From JAJPJX01 sp964568355 (GTDB lineage: Bacteria > Acidobacteriota > Terriglobia > Bryobacterales > Bryobacteraceae): 8,184 nucleotides of DNA. The stretch lies in the NCBI GenBank assembly GCA_964568355.1, contig CAZMRK010000275.1, positions 1 to 8,184 on the forward strand, given 5' to 3'. The notes under the pieces were generated by a model, which searched no databases, was not told where the DNA came from, and was given only the letters and a program-made list of their open reading frames with translations. Shown in pieces: positions 6,349 through 8,184 of this stretch; the first letter of the stretch is position 1, and each line of letters opens with the position of its first letter. The translations under genes and the position numbers were made by a program.

Positions 6349-7532
6349 GGGCAGCGGTTTGCCTGTTCGCGGTGTCCTTCGCGGGTCTGGCGCAGACTTC
6401 GCCTCCAGCGGACGCGCAGCCCGCCTGGACGCAACAATTCAGCGGCTACTTCAAGGAGTTGGCCAGCGGTTCGCGCTCCTACTTCACGCAAGACGGCTGG
6501 GGAGACAACCTGGATCGCCTGCGGCTCACCTATGAGACCAAGTATCGCGACTGGTTCGCCGTGCACGTAGACTACGACAATGAAATCCACGAAGGAAACC
6601 TCATAGGCCTTCCCGATTTCGCGATCGTGCGCGACCGCCAGAGCACCGCGTGGCTAAAACTACGACACGTGTTTGCCAACCGGGACCATATCTATTGGGA
6701 CACCTCCCTCTACCGCGGATACGTTTCTCTTCGTAGCAGTTCCGCGACGCTGACTGCCGGACGCCAGCGGATCGGATGGGGAACGGCCCACTTCTTCAGT
6801 CCCATGGACATGTTCAATCCGATCAGCCCTCTCCAGGTCGAATCCGATGAGCGCCAGGGCGTCGATGCCGCGCTTGCCGCGTTCCGTTCGCCCGGGGCAA
6901 TGCGCTGGAACATTGTCTACGCGCCTCAGGATGGATTTCGCCGGTCTACATCGGCCGTCCGGCTCAGCCGAACGATTCACAACTACGATTTCGACGTGGC
7001 GGCCGCGCGCTTCGGCCAGGATTGGACCGCCGGTTTCGACTTCGCCGGCCAAGTGAAAGGCGCCGGCTTGCGCGGCGAGTTGACTTACCGCTGGCGGCAT
7101 CCCATTCGCGGCACTGCTCCCCTATCCACGCACGACGCGCTGCGGTTCGTAATCGGCAGCGATTACGCCTGCGCCAACGGACTAAACCTGGTGGGCGAAT
7201 ATTTCTACAACCAGGGCCAGCCCGATCTTCGCCCCGACCGTACCTTCAGTCCCGCCGTGCTGCTGCAATTCTCGAACGAAATCTTTACTCTCCATCGTCA
7301 TTTCGTCTCGGCGGGGGCAAGCTATCCGCTGACGCCGCTATGGAAGCTGGAAACGTACGTCGTCACGGATGTGGAAGGACCATCCATCGTGGTTCTCCCT
7401 CACGTGAGCCACAGCCTCTCCGCGAACACAGACCTGAACTTTGGCGCCCAGTTGTTCGCCTCTTCGCGGAGCGGAGAGTTTCACGGCCTGGCAGATTTGG
7501 CTTACGTCGAATTCGTGCTTCATTTCCGCTGA
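6345..7532 (+). CDS. Outer-membrane beta-barrel protein, DUF1302-like, last gene of the operon
   Basis: The protein has 395 residues. A short signal sequence (MRAAVCLFAVSFAGLAQ) starts at GTG 6345, which overlaps the ATPase stop as GTGA; cleavage is likely between 16 and 25. The rest alternates polar and hydrophobic residues, with aromatic-rich strands (WLKLRHVF, IYWDTSLYRGYVSL, FHGLADLAYVEFVLHF) ending in an aromatic-rich terminal strand, as in outer-membrane barrels. The motif GRQRIGWG (139-146), PMDMFNP (153-159) and the following ESDERQGVDAALAAF match the arrangement in DUF1302 and alginate-export-like barrels ('GRQ..nWG...P.D..NP...E.R.G.d'). In such operons these proteins sit with LolA-like carriers and inner-membrane transporters. 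It is probably the outer-membrane exit or receiver of the system. Homology to DUF1302 is judged from the motif only. Confidence 0.8.
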   Translation: MRAAVCLFAVSFAGLAQTSPPADAQPAWTQQFSGYFKELASGSRSYFTQDGWGDNLDRLRLTYETKYRDWFAVHVDYDNEIHEGNLIGLPDFAIVRDRQSTAWLKLRHVFANRDHIYWDTSLYRGYVSLRSSSATLTAGRQRIGWGTAHFFSPMDMFNPISPLQVESDERQGVDAALAAFRSPGAMRWNIVYAPQDGFRRSTSAVRLSRTIHNYDFDVAAARFGQDWTAGFDFAGQVKGAGLRGELTYRWRHPIRGTAPLSTHDALRFVIGSDYACANGLNLVGEYFYNQGQPDLRPDRTFSPAVLLQFSNEIFTLHRHFVSAGASYPLTPLWKLETYVVTDVEGPSIVVLPHVSHSLSANTDLNFGAQLFASSRSGEFHGLADLAYVEFVLHFR

Positions 7533-7534
7533 TA

Positions 7535-7582
7535 GCTTGTGGGCGATCGCCCGGGCATTTCCCTGCCGCCTCGCGCACAAGC
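7535..7582. terminator. Possible bidirectional terminator hairpin
   Basis: GCTTGTGGGCGA (7535-7546) pairs with TCGCGCACAAGC (7571-7582) at 11 of 12 positions around a 24-base loop, three bases after the operon's last stop. A short CCTTTCC follows on the + strand, with no real T-run. A second palindrome, GGGCGATCGCCC (7541-7552), overlaps the left arm and would compete with it. Placement between convergent genes supports a terminator, but its tail is poor. Confidence 0.35.
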
Positions 7583-7614
7583 CTTTCCGTAGGGGGCAAA
7601 CGGCTGCGTCCGGA

Positions 7615-8184
7615 TTATGTCGCCGCGGGGTATGGCTCGTTATTCACGATCACCGCGCGGTCGCCGATCTGGTTCACGATCTGCACTCCGTTTTCTCCGT
7701 TGTTCTCGCTGAGAATCGCGTGGCGGAGGCCGGGCTTCAGGACGATCGCCGGTTCGTGCGATCCGAAGGTGCAGCCGCGGATCTGCAGGCGGCCGTTATC
7801 GGCCTCTATCAGCGAGACGCCCGGAATCTGCCTGGTCGAAGACCTTCCGGAGATCTCCAGGTAGCAGTCCGAGAGCGAAACAAACCCGCTGCTATGGGAC
7901 TCCACGCACTTCCGCGCCGGCCCCCAGAAGGCGCAGTTCACCAGCCGCACCGAACCCGTACAGGTCTTCTCCACCACCACCTCCACGCGCTCGTCACCGT
8001 GCATACAGACGAACTCGCCGTTGGTGATGAGCAGGCCCATGCGCTGGATCTGCTCCACCGAAACGCAGCGCTGCGCCTCATCCGCGCCGATACCGGAAAA
8101 CTGGCCGTTGCAGGCGCCCTGCTGTGTCCGGATGAACTTGTAGCCTATGTTCACCGGGTACACGAAGGTATTCGTCACGTACTC
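7615..8184 (-). CDS. Cysteine-rich, probable right-handed beta-helix protein (C-terminal part, 5' end outside window)
   Basis: The - strand frame is open from the window's right edge to a TAA stop at 7615-7617, giving 189 residues. A GTG at 8176-8178 could be a start, but the frame continues past it, no good ribosome site is visible, and there is no signal peptide, so the gene probably begins further right. Numbering from that GTG, short strand-turn repeats with a Cys or Asn every 20-30 residues (VRLVNCAFWG 78-86, VSLSDCYLEI 100-109, LQIRGCTFGS 131-140, then HAILSENNGENGVQI) look like rungs of a parallel beta-helix, as in pectate-lyase-like and polysaccharide-active proteins. Cysteines stand at 23, 38, 58, 73, 82, 91, 105 and 136, high for such a fold. 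The catalytic part, if any, would be outside the window. I cannot name a family with certainty. Confidence 0.7.
   Translation of the reverse strand, partial: EYVTNTFVYPVNIGYKFIRTQQGACNGQFSGIGADEAQRCVSVEQIQRMGLLITNGEFVCMHGDERVEVVVEKTCTGSVRLVNCAFWGPARKCVESHSSGFVSLSDCYLEISGRSSTRQIPGVSLIEADNGRLQIRGCTFGSHEPAIVLKPGLRHAILSENNGENGVQIVNQIGDRAVIVNNEPYPAAT

Noticed and set aside
3677..7532. MacAB-TolC-type drug efflux interpretation of the operon
   Set aside because: The permease and ATPase are separate short proteins rather than fused as in MacB. There is no MacA-like adaptor (no HlyD coiled coil), and the outer-membrane protein is a barrel, not a TolC-type helical tunnel.
7022..7864. 280-residue + strand frame overlapping the barrel gene end and the convergent gene
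   Set aside because: It is an Arg/Pro/Ser-rich shadow frame of the barrel gene that then runs antisense through the beta-helix gene; no motif and no ribosome site.

Overview
The window is GC-rich (about 60%), gene-dense bacterial chromosome from a diderm. A LolA-like periplasmic protein, a LolC/E-type permease and an outer-membrane barrel show that the cell has two membranes. The gene mix and base use fit Acidobacteriota, perhaps near Bryobacterales/Solibacter. That placement is an impression, not something a marker gene here proves. I see no rRNA, tRNA, CRISPR array, transposase or phage gene.

Left part (1-1913, + strand): the 3' end of an enolase-superfamily (mandelate racemase-type) gene is followed by a two-gene unit, a ComF-type phosphoribosyltransferase and a small HNH endonuclease, 11 bases apart. 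The ComF reading frame has no ATG/GTG/TTG start in front of its zinc-finger domain. It must use CTG, or the region carries a frameshift.

Middle (1914-3011): an 84-bp imperfect inverted repeat with nearly perfect 24/25-base arms lies between the HNH gene and a convergent CPBP-family membrane protease gene on the - strand. The CPBP gene and the next operon are divergent and share a 90-bp control region. That region holds a TATAAT box for CPBP, a TTGACA/AATAAT promoter pointing right, and a perfect 24-bp palindrome ending at the base before the tetR start codon.

Right part (3012-7532, + strand): five tightly packed genes form one operon. They encode a TetR repressor, a LolA-like lipoprotein-sorting protein, a LolC/E (FtsX/MacB-type) permease, a LolD-type ATPase and an outer-membrane beta-barrel resembling DUF1302. 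Junctions are 4-base overlap, 1-base overlap, 9-base gap and 4-base overlap. The likely meaning is a self-regulated trans-envelope export or lipid/lipoprotein trafficking system: ATPase and permease in the inner membrane, LolA-like carrier in the periplasm, barrel in the outer membrane. The cargo is unknown. This operon is the best candidate in the window for a poorly described system.

Right edge (7615-8184, - strand): the C-terminal part of a cysteine-rich, probably beta-helical protein converges on the operon, with a possible terminator hairpin between them.
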